This document shows, piece after piece, positions 1 through 8,742 of a DNA stretch of 46,347 nt. Location of the stretch: positions 1-46,347 of the forward strand of contig CAMDOF010000045.1 in NCBI GenBank assembly GCA_945903465.1, read 5' to 3'. Origin of the DNA: Opitutus sp. GAS368 (GTDB lineage: Bacteria; Verrucomicrobiota; Verrucomicrobiia; Opitutales; Opitutaceae). The translations under genes and the position numbers were made by a program. Under the pieces are notes generated by a model. The model saw only the letters and a list, made by a program, of their open reading frames with translations. It searched no databases and was not told where the DNA came from. Within the stretch, counting starts at the first letter, position 1; the number at the start of each line of letters is the position of its first letter.

Positions 1-2514
1 GAGTCCCCCGGCTCGGCGCTCGCCGGCGGCGTCAACATGGTGCCGCGCGGTGCATTTGAACGCTCCAAGCCGCTGCTCAACTGGAGTGCATTTCTCATGT
101 TCCGCGACGCCGAGAAACAACTGCACAAGACGCCCGGACCGGCCCGCGACAAGACCCACAAAATCAAACCGGGTTTCGATTTTTCCTATGTCATGCCCGT
201 CAATCAGCGCTTTGGCTTCACCGTCTCCGGCGCCCGTTCGTCGCAACATACCTTGCAGGACTACTTCTCCAACACGTGGAGGGGCGCGGGCAACGCGACG
301 AACGCCCCCGTCGTCGTTGACGGCGTCAGCGTACCCGGGGCCTTGCCCGACACGACGCCGGACAAGCCGTATCTTTCCAATTTCAGGCTCGAGGACGGGA
401 GCGCCGCCGGGACCCGCAGTTCGCTGGGCTCGACGATGGATTTCAAATTGACGCGCAACGACATGATCTCGCTGTCGTTTCAATACGCGCAGTCCTACGC
501 GGCGCCCAACAACCGCTCCCTGGCGTTCGACATCACGCGGGTGCGCCCGGGGAACTTCGACGGCCGCACCACCAACGGCGACGTCGGCCAGGGCACCATC
601 ACGAGCAGTTCGGCCGCCAACGAAAAAACCGGCACGACCTATACGCCCTCGCTCATCTGGCGGCACAACGGTCCGATCTGGAAGGCCGACTTCGGCGGCA
701 GTTATGCCCGTTCCACCAACCACTATCGCGACATCGACAAAGGTTATTTTCGCACCACCAGTGCCCAGCGGACCAATGTCACGGTGGCGTTCAACGAGAT
801 TGCCGGCCAAATTCCGGGGCGGATTACGGTACACGACGGCGTCAACGGTGCGCCCGTCAGTCCGTATAGCCTGAGCAACTACGTGATCAACTCGGGCACC
901 AGCACCCCGACAGAAGGGGCCGACCTCCAGCGGGGCCTCAAGGCCAACCTCGCCCGCGATTTCCAAGTACGCGGCGTGCCCTTCACGATCAAGGTCGGCG
1001 CCGCACTGCAGCAATGGCAGCGCGACATGAACGGCCGGAGCGACACCTACAGCTTCGTCGGCGCCGACAAGATTCGCACGACGACGCCCTCCGCGGCCGT
1101 GGTCGACGACGGCGCGGCTATCATCCTCGACCAAGGTTTCTCCCAGCGTTTCGCCCCGTGGGGATTTCCCCGCGTTCAGTACCCGGACGGCTATGCGTTG
1201 TGGGAACTCTACAACAAACACCCCGAGTATTTCACCCGCGACCTGAACGCCGAATACCGCAACGCCGTCCTGCGCTCGAAGTATGCGGCCGAGGTGGTCT
1301 CCGCCGTCTATATCCGGGGCGATACCTCCCTGTTCGGCGGCCGGCTCAAACTCGTCAGCGGCGTCCGCGCCGAGCAGACGAACGTCAACGCCAACGGCTT
1401 TGTCAGCGATCCCACCCTGAACTACCGGCGCGACGCCCGCGGTGAGGTGATTCCGCAGCGCGACGCCAGCGGCAACATCATCTTCACGGGCACCGGCGTG
1501 AACCGCATCCCTGCGCCCACGTTGATCGAGCCGTTGACGATTCCCAATCCCGCGGGCGGAGCCGCGCTCACCAATGCGCTCGCGATTTCCAAGCTCACTT
1601 ATCTCCAGCGTGGCGGGCACATCCAGAAGGAATTCCTGCGATTTTTCCCGAGCCTCAACGCGAGCTTCAACCTCCTTGAAAACCTGATCGTGCGCAGCTC
1701 CGCTTACCAGTCGGTCGGGCGACCGGGCGTGGACCAATACGCCGGCGGCCTGACGCTGCCCGACACGGAGCTGCCGCCCAATCCCACCAGCAACCGGATC
1801 AGCGTGAACAACGCCGGCATCAAAGCTTGGAGCGCCAATACTGCCAAGCTGCGCTTCGAATATTACTTCGAGAAAGTCGGGCAGATTTCGGTCGGCGGGT
1901 ATCGGCGCGAGTTTCGAAATCTCTTTGGCTCGCTCACCTTTCAGGCCACGCCGGAGTTTCTCGCGCTCTACGGTCTCGATCGGGAGACCTACGAACCTTA
2001 CTACGTCGCCACCAACTACAACGTCCCCGGCCTCGTCCGCATGGAAGGCGTGGAGTTCGACTACAAACAGGTGCTCACGTTTCTGCCGCAGTGGGCGCGC
2101 GGGGTGCAGGTGTTCGCCAATCTGACGGCCCAGCGTGCGACGGGTGATGAGACGGCGAGTTTCTCCAACTACCAGCCGCGCGTTTACAACTGGGGCGTGA
2201 GCCTCACGCGTCCGAAATACAATGTCCGCATGAACTGGAACTATCGCGGAACGCGCCGCACCGCGCCCATCGCGGCTTCGGCGCGCAGCATCGAGCCAGG
2301 CTCCTTCAACTGGATTGGGCAGGCCCTCTACATCGACCTGAAGGGCGAATATAATCTGACGCCTGGATTCGGCGTTTTCCTCAGCATCCGGAATCTGGGC
2401 AACGCCCCTGAGGACCTCGAGCGCCACGGTCCCAACACGCCGGACTACGCGAAGATTCTTTCCCGCTACGACTACGCCCAGCTCTGGACGGTCGGCGTCA
2501 AGGGCTCGTTCTGA
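1..2514 (+). CDS. TonB-dependent outer-membrane receptor, 5' end outside window
   Basis: The frame is open from base 1, so the true start lies upstream. The first visible residues (SPGSALAGGVN, then VPRGAFER) are the end of a TonB plug domain, where plug strands lead into barrel strand 1. The remaining 820 or so residues show the alternating aromatic and polar pattern of a 22-strand beta-barrel, and the protein ends in GVKGSF, a C-terminal phenylalanine typical of outer-membrane barrels. The barrel carries the family's WARGVQVFANLT-like strand near residue 690. Such receptors use TonB/ExbBD energy to import glycans or chelates. The signal peptide, TonB box and any N-terminal Ig-like domain are not visible. 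The ATG at 37 is internal. The substrate is unknown. Its barrel resembles the receptors at 20.8, 27.9 and 33.7 kb. Confidence 0.93.
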   Translation, partial: ESPGSALAGGVNMVPRGAFERSKPLLNWSAFLMFRDAEKQLHKTPGPARDKTHKIKPGFDFSYVMPVNQRFGFTVSGARSSQHTLQDYFSNTWRGAGNATNAPVVVDGVSVPGALPDTTPDKPYLSNFRLEDGSAAGTRSSLGSTMDFKLTRNDMISLSFQYAQSYAAPNNRSLAFDITRVRPGNFDGRTTNGDVGQGTITSSSAANEKTGTTYTPSLIWRHNGPIWKADFGGSYARSTNHYRDIDKGYFRTTSAQRTNVTVAFNEIAGQIPGRITVHDGVNGAPVSPYSLSNYVINSGTSTPTEGADLQRGLKANLARDFQVRGVPFTIKVGAALQQWQRDMNGRSDTYSFVGADKIRTTTPSAAVVDDGAAIILDQGFSQRFAPWGFPRVQYPDGYALWELYNKHPEYFTRDLNAEYRNAVLRSKYAAEVVSAVYIRGDTSLFGGRLKLVSGVRAEQTNVNANGFVSDPTLNYRRDARGEVIPQRDASGNIIFTGTGVNRIPAPTLIEPLTIPNPAGGAALTNALAISKLTYLQRGGHIQKEFLRFFPSLNASFNLLENLIVRSSAYQSVGRPGVDQYAGGLTLPDTELPPNPTSNRISVNNAGIKAWSANTAKLRFEYYFEKVGQISVGGYRREFRNLFGSLTFQATPEFLALYGLDRETYEPYYVATNYNVPGLVRMEGVEFDYKQVLTFLPQWARGVQVFANLTAQRATGDETASFSNYQPRVYNWGVSLTRPKYNVRMNWNYRGTRRTAPIAASARSIEPGSFNWIGQALYIDLKGEYNLTPGFGVFLSIRNLGNAPEDLERHGPNTPDYAKILSRYDYAQLWTVGVKGSF

Positions 2515-2639
2515 TGCTCATTGGCTTTCAAGATGAACGTAACCGGACGGGAGGCAGGAGACTGCTGGCCGGCGATTTTGGCACCCTGAACTCCCGCGTG
2601 CGTTTGCTCGCCCCCGTTTTCAATCCCCATCCCTAATCC

Positions 2640-3229
2640 CCACGAAAAACTACCGCTACCTTACTGGGTCTGCGTCCGTGCGCAGGTTGCTCTTGCCCAT
2701 GGCTGCGCTCGCGCAATCCCTCCCTTCGCCGGCTTTGGCAGCCGCGCCGGCGGATCCGAAAAGCCACCGTCACCCTCTCACCGTTTGAGGTGTCCGAAGA
2801 CAAGGATCAGGGCTACGCCGCGTCGCACGCGCTCGCCGGTGGGCGCGTGAACACCGAGCTCATCAAGACCTCGGTCGATGTGACGTCCACTCGTGTTCGC
2901 GATGTATTCCGTGCCGGCCGGGCGGCTGAAGGGCCGGTGCTTCGGCGGCGGGGTGGCGTGGCAGGGACCGAGCATCATCGGGCAACGAGATCAACCGCGC
3001 CTACACTCTATCTACCGCGCAGGCTACTACACGGTAAACCTCTCCCTCGGCGACGCGCTTCGACTCGGCCAGCGCCCGATCGGTTTGCAATTCAAAATGA
3101 CCAACCTGCTCGACTACGCGGAGCCGATCGACACCGGCACGAACACGTTTCAAAACCGGACGCTCCGCACGAATCTCGACGACCTCGACGCCCGGAAGGC
3201 CGCGCTGGCCGCGACTGATCGCTTTTGAC
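2640..3229 (+). pseudogene. TonB-dependent receptor pseudogene with large internal deletion
   Basis: Three pieces of one receptor survive. A signal-peptide-like stretch (about 2645-2765, LLLPMAALAQSL then ALAAAPAD) runs out of frame into an N-terminal motif at about 2768-2885 (SPFEVSEDKDQGYAAS, then GRVNTEL). That motif is the Verrucomicrobial pre-plug sequence, also seen intact in the receptor at 40541. After about residue 40 the sequence jumps to receptor C-terminal strands in another frame (about 2893-3228: FAMYSVPAGRLKG, GGGVAWQGPSII, LQFKMTNLLDY). Nearly the whole plug and barrel, normally about 800 residues, are missing. The gene cannot make a functional receptor. The neighbouring esterase starts 40 bp downstream. 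Confidence 0.85.
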
Positions 3230-3266
3230 GGCCGTGGGGGAATTTGCCGAACTCCGGCCACATCGA

Positions 3267-4118
3267 ATGAAGCCAACCCTCGTTCTGTTGATCGTCATTT
3301 TGTATTTCCCTTTGGCGGGAAGGTGCGCCGAACCGTCGGCCGTCGGCTGGCCGCTCAGCGAAGCCGAGACGAACTACGCCCTGCGTCCGGAACACGAGCG
3401 CCGGCCGGGCGTGGCGGAGAAAAAACATCAGCCCACACTCTGGCCGGTCACGCCAACGGCCGGGCATTGGGGTGGGTCGAAATGGCTGGAGGCTCACGCG
3501 AAACTGGTCGAGCACGTGCAGGCCAACCGTGGGCCGATCGATGTCCTGCTGGTGGGCGATAGCATCACCCAGCAGTGGGGCAGTATCCTGGAGCGCAAGC
3601 CGCTCAATGCCGCTTGGCAAAAACAATTCAGCCGCTACCAGACGGTCAACCTCGGCATGGGCGGCGACAAAACGCAAAACGTCCTCTGGCGACTCGACCA
3701 CGGAGGGGTGGCAGGGCTCCAGCCGCGCCTCGTCGTTCTGCTTATCGGCAACAACACTATGTTTTACACGCGCGAGACCGGGGTCGCCGCCGCCGCGCAG
3801 GGCATCAAAGCGTGCGTCGAAAATCTCCGAGCTAAATTTCGCGACGCCGAACTTGTCGTCGCAACAATTTTTCCTGCCCATTTTCCGGGGCACGCCTTCT
3901 ACGAGGACATCAGGCAAACCAACGCCGCGCTCCGCGCGATGCAGCTCGAGCGTGATCCCAAGGTGCACGTCCTCGACCTCTGGCCGGAGATGATCGAGGC
4001 AGACGGCACCCTCCGGCGGGGGCTCTTTCAGGTGGACAACATTCACCTCACGCAGGAGGGCGGCTACGAATTCTTCGCGGCCCGGCTGCAGCCGCTTTTC
4101 GCGCGTCTCCTGCGATGA
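3267..4118 (+). CDS. Secreted SGNH/GDSL-family hydrolase (esterase-like)
   Basis: The 283-residue protein has an N-terminal signal peptide (MKPTLVLLIVILYFPLAGRCA), which is why the ATG at 3267 is preferred over an upstream TTG at 3225. All SGNH blocks are visible: block I LLVGDSITQQWG (nucleophile Ser), block II VNLGMGGDKT (oxyanion Gly), block III LLIGNNTM (Asn) and block V VDNIHLTQEG (catalytic Asp and His). The arrangement resembles the platelet-activating-factor acetylhydrolase beta/gamma type, common in secreted sugar-acetyl esterases. It probably removes acyl groups from carbohydrate in the periplasm or outside the cell. Its stop codon overlaps the next ATG (ATGA), suggesting past co-translation with the cytochrome gene that is now broken. 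The substrate is inferred only from the surrounding glycan-related genes. Confidence 0.9.
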   Translation: MKPTLVLLIVILYFPLAGRCAEPSAVGWPLSEAETNYALRPEHERRPGVAEKKHQPTLWPVTPTAGHWGGSKWLEAHAKLVEHVQANRGPIDVLLVGDSITQQWGSILERKPLNAAWQKQFSRYQTVNLGMGGDKTQNVLWRLDHGGVAGLQPRLVVLLIGNNTMFYTRETGVAAAAQGIKACVENLRAKFRDAELVVATIFPAHFPGHAFYEDIRQTNAALRAMQLERDPKVHVLDLWPEMIEADGTLRRGLFQVDNIHLTQEGGYEFFAARLQPLFARLLR

Positions 4119-4486
4119 CCCCGTCCGCATCAGCCGGAGGTCACGCCGGGGCCACACGGCTTGGCGGCGGACCGCTGGCTCCCGGATTCGCGCGGATTTT
4201 CCGGCGCATCGTCCGTGCGTTGCCGGTGCCGGCGGCGCTCCTCGGCGTCGCGGTGATCGCCGCGCCGGCGTCTCTTCCCACTCGGATCGCGGACTTTTTC
4301 GAACAGCACTGCTACCACTGCCACGATGCCGATATTCTCCCGCCGGTGGTGAAGTTCCGGAAGCGCCGGGTCGTCGCCGGCACCCGCTCCTGCCTCACGA
4401 ACCCCGACGGCCGGGACATCCTCCATTGCCATCAGCGGACTGACCCCGTCCGGATGCTCCGGCTCGAACGGAAACCGAACCGTCCC
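4115..4486 (+). pseudogene. Truncated planctomycete-type cytochrome c gene (PSCyt1-like N-terminus)
   Basis: The reading frame opens with an ATG overlapping the esterase stop. It encodes a basic N-terminus, a hydrophobic segment (VPAALLGVAVIAAPA) and then IADFFEQHCYHCHDAD. This is a CxxCH haem-binding motif in the FFExHCxxCH setting of PSCyt1 domains, which in this phylum sit at the start of roughly 800-1000-residue DUF1549/DUF1553 proteins. Recognisable sequence ends right after the haem motif. The downstream frame is arginine-rich, looks non-coding, and runs into the 3' end of the opposing aldolase gene. I read it as an N-terminal fragment of a much longer secreted cytochrome, truncated when the downstream DNA was joined. 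A 477-bp frame (to 4591) remains open but is unlikely to be functional. Confidence 0.6.
4431..4451 (+). repeat. 21-bp exact repeat, copy 1 (partner at 44099)
   Basis: The 21 bases at 4431-4451 (core GCGGACTGACCCCGTCC) recur exactly at 44099-44119. This copy lies between the broken cytochrome gene and the aldolase 3' end. The other copy follows a broken sulfatase gene. It may be a junction scar or the end of a decayed mobile element. No transposase is seen. Confidence 0.6.
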
Positions 4487-5251
4487 TTAACCGCACAATT
4501 CCCGAGTCGCTTTCAGCACCTGCTGGTAACGCGAACGAAGAATCCCGATATCGGATTCAACCGCGAAATGCGTAAAACCGCGGCTTCTTAGAACCGGAAT
4601 GTTCTCCAAAGATCGCACCAAGATACCGGCTTGCTTCCCCGCAGCGTGGGCTGCCGCCGCTACTTTATCCAGACAGTCATCATAAGCGCCATCGTCGCCG
4701 ATTCGCCGCACGGAAAGATCGAATGCCAGGTCGGCGGGGCCTACGAACAGGACATCCACCCCCTCAACTGCGGCGATATCGTTCACGTTTTCGACCGCTC
4801 GTAATGTTTCGATCTGGGCGAACAAAGCCGGAGCCGGTAAGTCCGCGGCTGCGGGCATGGCACGAAGGCCATATTCATAAACCCGCGCCGAGCGGGAGAT
4901 TCCCCGACGACCGCGTGGCGGGTAGTGCATGGCTTGCAAACACGAAGCCGCCTCCGCGGCCGATTCTACATGAGGCACCATTATCCCGGCGCTGCCCCAA
5001 TCAAGAGCTCGCAGGATTAGATCTGGATGCGGCGCACCCACTCGCACGATTGCCGCGGCAGCGGAACCCTTGATCGCCTGAAGATTGTTCATCAAGACCG
5101 CTTCAGAGTGAGCCCCATGTTCAAGGTCAAAGAGCAACCAGTCGAAACCAGAAGCCGACGCCAGCTCCGCGATAACGGGCGACCCGATGGAGAGCCACGT
5201 GCCGATGAAGGGCTTGCCAGTTCGTATCTTTACGAGTGCTTGGGAATTCAT
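4487..5251 (-). CDS. HpcH/HpaI-family 2-oxo-3-deoxy acid aldolase
   Basis: The protein has 254 residues, the usual length for this class II TIM-barrel aldolase family (HpaI, GarL, RhmA). These enzymes split 2-oxo-3-deoxy sugar acids or 4-hydroxy-2-oxo acids to pyruvate plus an aldehyde. Hallmarks are visible: FDLEHG at 41-46 (catalytic His), R70 in IVRVG (pyruvate-binding Arg), GIMVPHVESAAEA at 89-101, YPPRGRRG, QIET with metal ligand E148, and GPADLAFDLS with metal ligand D174. It is the last gene of a minus-strand unit. Its ATG overlaps the stop of the upstream kinase by four bases, so the two are probably translationally coupled. Pairing with a symporter and a kinase suggests breakdown of an imported sugar acid. 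The exact substrate (RhmA-, GarL- or HpaI-like) cannot be decided here. Confidence 0.92.
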   Translation of the reverse strand: MNSQALVKIRTGKPFIGTWLSIGSPVIAELASASGFDWLLFDLEHGAHSEAVLMNNLQAIKGSAAAAIVRVGAPHPDLILRALDWGSAGIMVPHVESAAEAASCLQAMHYPPRGRRGISRSARVYEYGLRAMPAAADLPAPALFAQIETLRAVENVNDIAAVEGVDVLFVGPADLAFDLSVRRIGDDGAYDDCLDKVAAAAHAAGKQAGILVRSLENIPVLRSRGFTHFAVESDIGILRSRYQQVLKATRELCG

Positions 5252-6360
5252 GGGAGAGTGTCAGGGGCCGCGTCGGTGCGCAGGCCGTGCAGCGCTGTCG
5301 CGATGCGTGTGAGGGTGAACGCGCGCAAATCCGCGCCGCTCGCGCCGGCGCCGACGAGAAAGAATCCACTCGTGCGCTCGAAGTAGCCGGCACCCACTCG
5401 AATCACGGCCTTCCAGATCATATTACGCAGGAGGTGCAGCCAGAAGCGGCGGCGAAAATCGGCGGGCAGCGGACGCACGGTGGCATAGCCGACGAGCACG
5501 CTGGCGATCGTCGCGCCGTCGTGGAAACAGCCGAGGAGCGAAACATCGTCGAGCGGATCGCCGCCGACGGCGTCGTCGAAATCGATGAACGCGGCGATGC
5601 GATCGGAGGTGCCGAGGATATTCCAGACCGCGAGATCCTTGTGGACGAGGCAGGCGGCGGGGAGCGCGAGGAGCGCGGCGTGCGAGTCGATTTCGCGCTG
5701 GAGGTCGTCGGCCTGAGCGCGCGTGAGGAATTTCTTTTCGACGAGGAACGCGAGGTGGCGGTCGAGGCGCGTGTGAAAATAGTCGGCGTAACTGGCGTGG
5801 TAGCCGCGCAACTCGCCGGCGGTGCGGACGAGTTCGGTGGAGAACGGGCCGTAACCGGCGCCGAGTGCAAGCGACTGCCAGCGGGCGATGTGCGCTCCTA
5901 TTTCGGGAGCGATGCGCGGGAGATCGAGGCGGCCTTCCTTCCAGTGGCGATTCAGATCGGGAAACGGAATGCACGCCAACACCTGCCACGCGAACGGCAC
6001 GTCGCGGCGCGTGGCGTCGACGTGAAGCACGGCGGGCGCGGGCACGCCGAGGCGGGCGACGGCGCGGAGGAGGTGCGACTCGACCTCCATGTAATCGTCT
6101 CCATCGGGGCCATCCTCGACGCGGATGAACCTTTCATGGCCGCCGATCGTTGCTGCGAACGTGATATGGTTGCCCTGGCCGAAGCCTGGACGCAGCGCGA
6201 TGTGTTCGCCGAAGTGGCGGGCGAGGGCGGACGCAAGCGCGGTTTCGAGTTGGCCGGGCGGACATTCGCGGGCGGAGCCGCTCAGGCCGTAGAACGCGGC
6301 AGGGCGGTCGCACTTCCAGTAGTAGATGTCCGCGCGCGGATGACGGAGGGCAGTGTTCAT
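5248..6360 (-). CDS. APH-fold small-molecule kinase
   Basis: This 370-residue cytoplasmic protein of the aminoglycoside phosphotransferase/choline kinase superfamily shows the catalytic loop HKDLAVWN at about 240-247 (HxDxxxxN) and the metal-binding IDFDDAVGGDPLDD just after it. The N-lobe strands (HITFAATIGG, FIRVEDG) have Arg where a lysine is often found, so the ATP-anchoring residue is uncertain. The frame extends far upstream, but the ATG at 6360 is the natural start: it overlaps the symporter stop by four bases (ATGA). The gene's own stop overlaps the aldolase ATG in the same way. It lies between a transporter and a 2-oxo acid aldolase, so a sugar-acid or sugar kinase is more likely than antibiotic resistance. 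That role is inferred from context only. Confidence 0.88.
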   Translation of the reverse strand: MNTALRHPRADIYYWKCDRPAAFYGLSGSARECPPGQLETALASALARHFGEHIALRPGFGQGNHITFAATIGGHERFIRVEDGPDGDDYMEVESHLLRAVARLGVPAPAVLHVDATRRDVPFAWQVLACIPFPDLNRHWKEGRLDLPRIAPEIGAHIARWQSLALGAGYGPFSTELVRTAGELRGYHASYADYFHTRLDRHLAFLVEKKFLTRAQADDLQREIDSHAALLALPAACLVHKDLAVWNILGTSDRIAAFIDFDDAVGGDPLDDVSLLGCFHDGATIASVLVGYATVRPLPADFRRRFWLHLLRNMIWKAVIRVGAGYFERTSGFFLVGAGASGADLRAFTLTRIATALHGLRTDAAPDTLP

Positions 6361-7343
6361 GCGCGGGAATCCTTGGCGATGGGAGCGACAGGGGTGCCGG
6401 CGGGTTCCGGAGTTGGCGATGATTGGGCCGGCGGACGGGCGCGCCAATAGGCGGCGACGAGGCTGCCGACGAGGGTTTGCACGACGCTGCTGAAGACGGC
6501 GGGGACAGCGGCCATCGGCTCGAGCGGGAAGTTTTTCTTCGCGAGGACCGCGGCCATGCCGCCGTTTTGCATCCCGACCTCGATGGCGATCGTCCGCGAG
6601 GTGAGCACGGATTGGCGGAGCAGACGCGAGACGAGGTAGCCGAGGGCGAAGCCGGTGACGTGGAGCAGGACGGCGGCGAGGAAAAGTTTCCCGGCGTTGG
6701 CGATGACGGAGGCGGCGCTTTGGGCGACGATGCTGCCGGCGATGAACGTGAGCGCGACGACGGAGACGAGCGGGCCGTAAGGCGAGATGCGCGCGACGGC
6801 GCGGGGGAATTTCCAGTTGCAGAACACGCCGGCGAGCACGGGGAGCACGACGACCTGCAGCGTGGTGAGGCTGAGCGCCCAGCCATCGACGGGCACGAAC
6901 TGGCCGGCGAGCGACTGGCACCAGAGGGGCGTCATCACGAAGGCGAGCAGCGTGGAGGTGAGCGTAACCATGACGGCGAGGGCGACGTTGGCGCGGGCGA
7001 GAAACGCGATGACGTTCGACGCCGTGCCGGAGGGGCAGCTCGCGACGAGGATGAGGCCGAGGGCGAAGCCGCGGTCGAGGTTGAGGAGGTGGGCGATGCC
7101 CCAACCGGTGAGCGGCATGATCGTGTAGTGCGCGAGGAATCCGAGTGCGAGCGAGCCAGGGGTGCGGAACAGGCGGCGAAAATCGTCGAACGTGAGCGTG
7201 AACCCCATCCCGAGCATCACGACGGAGAGCGCCCACACGACCCACGGCCCAGCGAACCACGTGAGCGCCTCGGGTTTGAGGAGACCGAGCAGCGAGGAGG
7301 CGATGATCCAGACAGGGTAAAGCGCGGTGAAGCGTTTGAGCAT
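6357..7343 (-). CDS. BASS-family (bile acid:sodium symporter-like) transporter
   Basis: The 328-residue inner-membrane protein has nine or ten hydrophobic segments in the usual BASS arrangement. Family signatures are GMGFTLTFDDF near 45-55, CPSGTASNVIAFLA near 103-116 (first crossover) and EVGMQNGGMAAVLA near 255-268 (second crossover, Na+ sites). BASS members move organic anions such as pyruvate, pantothenate, 2-keto acids or bile acids with sodium. Its place, directly before an APH-fold kinase and an HpcH/HpaI aldolase with overlapping start and stop codons, suggests it supplies their substrate, plausibly an acidic sugar or 2-oxo acid. The last 25 residues are a Pro/Ala-rich tail. The BNR gene upstream ends 52 bp before it, so all four genes plus the receptor may form one operon. 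Confidence 0.92.
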   Translation of the reverse strand: MLKRFTALYPVWIIASSLLGLLKPEALTWFAGPWVVWALSVVMLGMGFTLTFDDFRRLFRTPGSLALGFLAHYTIMPLTGWGIAHLLNLDRGFALGLILVASCPSGTASNVIAFLARANVALAVMVTLTSTLLAFVMTPLWCQSLAGQFVPVDGWALSLTTLQVVVLPVLAGVFCNWKFPRAVARISPYGPLVSVVALTFIAGSIVAQSAASVIANAGKLFLAAVLLHVTGFALGYLVSRLLRQSVLTSRTIAIEVGMQNGGMAAVLAKKNFPLEPMAAVPAVFSSVVQTLVGSLVAAYWRARPPAQSSPTPEPAGTPVAPIAKDSRA

Positions 7344-7395
7344 GAAGGGGAGTGCGCGTTGCGGGCAGGTCGTTCCGAGAGACGGCCCTCGGACG

Positions 7396-8670
7396 TCAGC
7401 GTTTGGCGGGTTTCGGTTCCTTTTTCTTCAGTGGGCGGCTGATGAGCATCTGCAGTTTCGAGTTCGGGTGCGTGAGCGTGCCGCTCAGGACTTCGGCCTC
7501 GGTGAAACGTGCCATGAGAATTTCACCGTCGGTCGCGCGATTGCGGTCGTAGGAAATATAAAGCGTGCCGTCGGGTGCCTGAAAACCGTCCGGATAAGAA
7601 AGGCCTTTGCGCTCGTCGAGCATGAGCCCGCCCTGCCACGTGAGACCCTCGTCGGCCGAGAGCCACGCCGTGAGCTGCGATCGACCTTCATGAGCGTCGA
7701 TCGTTTTGCCATGCTTGATGAGAAGGATCCGGCCCGACGCGAGGCGGCGGATGTGGAAGCGGGCCACCGGATGCTTGAAAGGCGGAAAGGTTGGCTCCGT
7801 CCAGGTGTGGCCCGCATCCGCCGAGAAGGACTGCATCGTCCCGTCGCCGGTTCGAGCCAGCATCCAGAGGCGACCATCCTTCAACTCCACGAACATGTGC
7901 TCGTCCCAGCTCGGCTTCGGAAAGCGGACGTTCCCCCGCCGGGTCCACGATTTCCCCTGATCGGAGGAAACGTAGACGTTGGCCCCACGGAGCGGCGCGA
8001 GGTCGGCGTTGGCATGCCGCATCGGCCCCATTCCGGGCATGTTTGGAAACTCCACGGGGAGCAACCACTCGCCGCTGGCGAGGACGGTCGGCTTGTTCAG
8101 CACCGCTCCGTGACAAAGGCGATAGGGCTGGGACCAGGTCGGGTTTTCGGCATCGGGATTTTCACAGATTGCGATCCAGACGCCCTGCCGGCCGTCGTAG
8201 TGGTTCATCGTCTGATCGAAGAAGAACCAGAGCCGCCCGCGCGGATCGGTCCAGAGGTTGCCCACGATGACGCTGCGCGGGATCGGAAGATGCGGGGCCT
8301 GGCTGTCGATGACGAGGCGCGGCTTTGACCAGGTCGCGCCATCATCGTCGCTGGTGGCCGCCACCATGAACGCCTTCGGGCCGTCCTCGCCGGCGACCCA
8401 TGCCGCCCAGAGCCGGCCGCCTGGGGTGCGGGCGATGCCGATCGTCATGCCATAGTCGAGCTGGTCGTAGTCGTACTGCGGCAACGGCGCGGTGTTAAGC
8501 CGCGGCGGCACGAGGGAAAGATCGGCGACCTGTTGGAGCACGGCCAGTTCGAGGGCGGGGATCCGCTGGCGTTCGGCGGCGAGAATTTCGGGCAGATTTG
8601 GCGCGCGATCCTGGCCGACGAGCGACCAAGGCATCAACAGGCACGGTAGCAGAAGGCGAAGTGGCGTCAT
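7396..8670 (-). CDS. Secreted BNR/Asp-box propeller protein (sialidase superfamily)
   Basis: The 424-residue protein starts at the ATG at 8670, which gives a clean signal peptide (MTPLRLLLPCLLMPWSLVGQ); an upstream GTG at 8712 is less likely. It carries at least four Asp boxes (SDDDGATW, SSDQGKSW, SADAGHTW, SADEGLTW), the mark of six-bladed sialidase-type propellers (BNR_2 type). Other conserved patches are RTPGGRLWAAW, DEHMFVELKDGRLW, FHIRRLASGRILL and SYPDGFQ, all shared with the genes at 11958 and 37064. The canonical FRIP arginine motif of GH33 sialidases is absent (the equivalent region reads IGIARTPGG), so sialic acid cleavage should not be assumed. It lies 72 bp downstream of a TonB receptor gene in the same orientation and probably processes that receptor's ligand. 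Confidence 0.88.
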   Translation of the reverse strand: MTPLRLLLPCLLMPWSLVGQDRAPNLPEILAAERQRIPALELAVLQQVADLSLVPPRLNTAPLPQYDYDQLDYGMTIGIARTPGGRLWAAWVAGEDGPKAFMVAATSDDDGATWSKPRLVIDSQAPHLPIPRSVIVGNLWTDPRGRLWFFFDQTMNHYDGRQGVWIAICENPDAENPTWSQPYRLCHGAVLNKPTVLASGEWLLPVEFPNMPGMGPMRHANADLAPLRGANVYVSSDQGKSWTRRGNVRFPKPSWDEHMFVELKDGRLWMLARTGDGTMQSFSADAGHTWTEPTFPPFKHPVARFHIRRLASGRILLIKHGKTIDAHEGRSQLTAWLSADEGLTWQGGLMLDERKGLSYPDGFQAPDGTLYISYDRNRATDGEILMARFTEAEVLSGTLTHPNSKLQMLISRPLKKKEPKPAKR

Positions 8671-8742
8671 TGGAAGGATTGGTAAAATGGAATCAAAAGG
8701 TGCCTTTGACACGATCGTCGGTTCGGGCCACGGCGGGGTCGT

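Noticed and set aside
5248..6360. Aminoglycoside resistance gene
   Set aside because: The APH fold is shared by many metabolic kinases, and the tight coupling to a symporter and aldolase argues for metabolism.
5236..6450. 404-codon plus-strand frame opposite the kinase
   Set aside because: The minus strand has clear APH motifs and operon-type overlaps; the plus-strand product is low-complexity and unrecognisable.
6361..7260. Upstream extension of the kinase frame to 7260
   Set aside because: This part is Arg/His/Pro-rich and overlaps the symporter gene; the overlapping ATGA start at 6360 fits far better.
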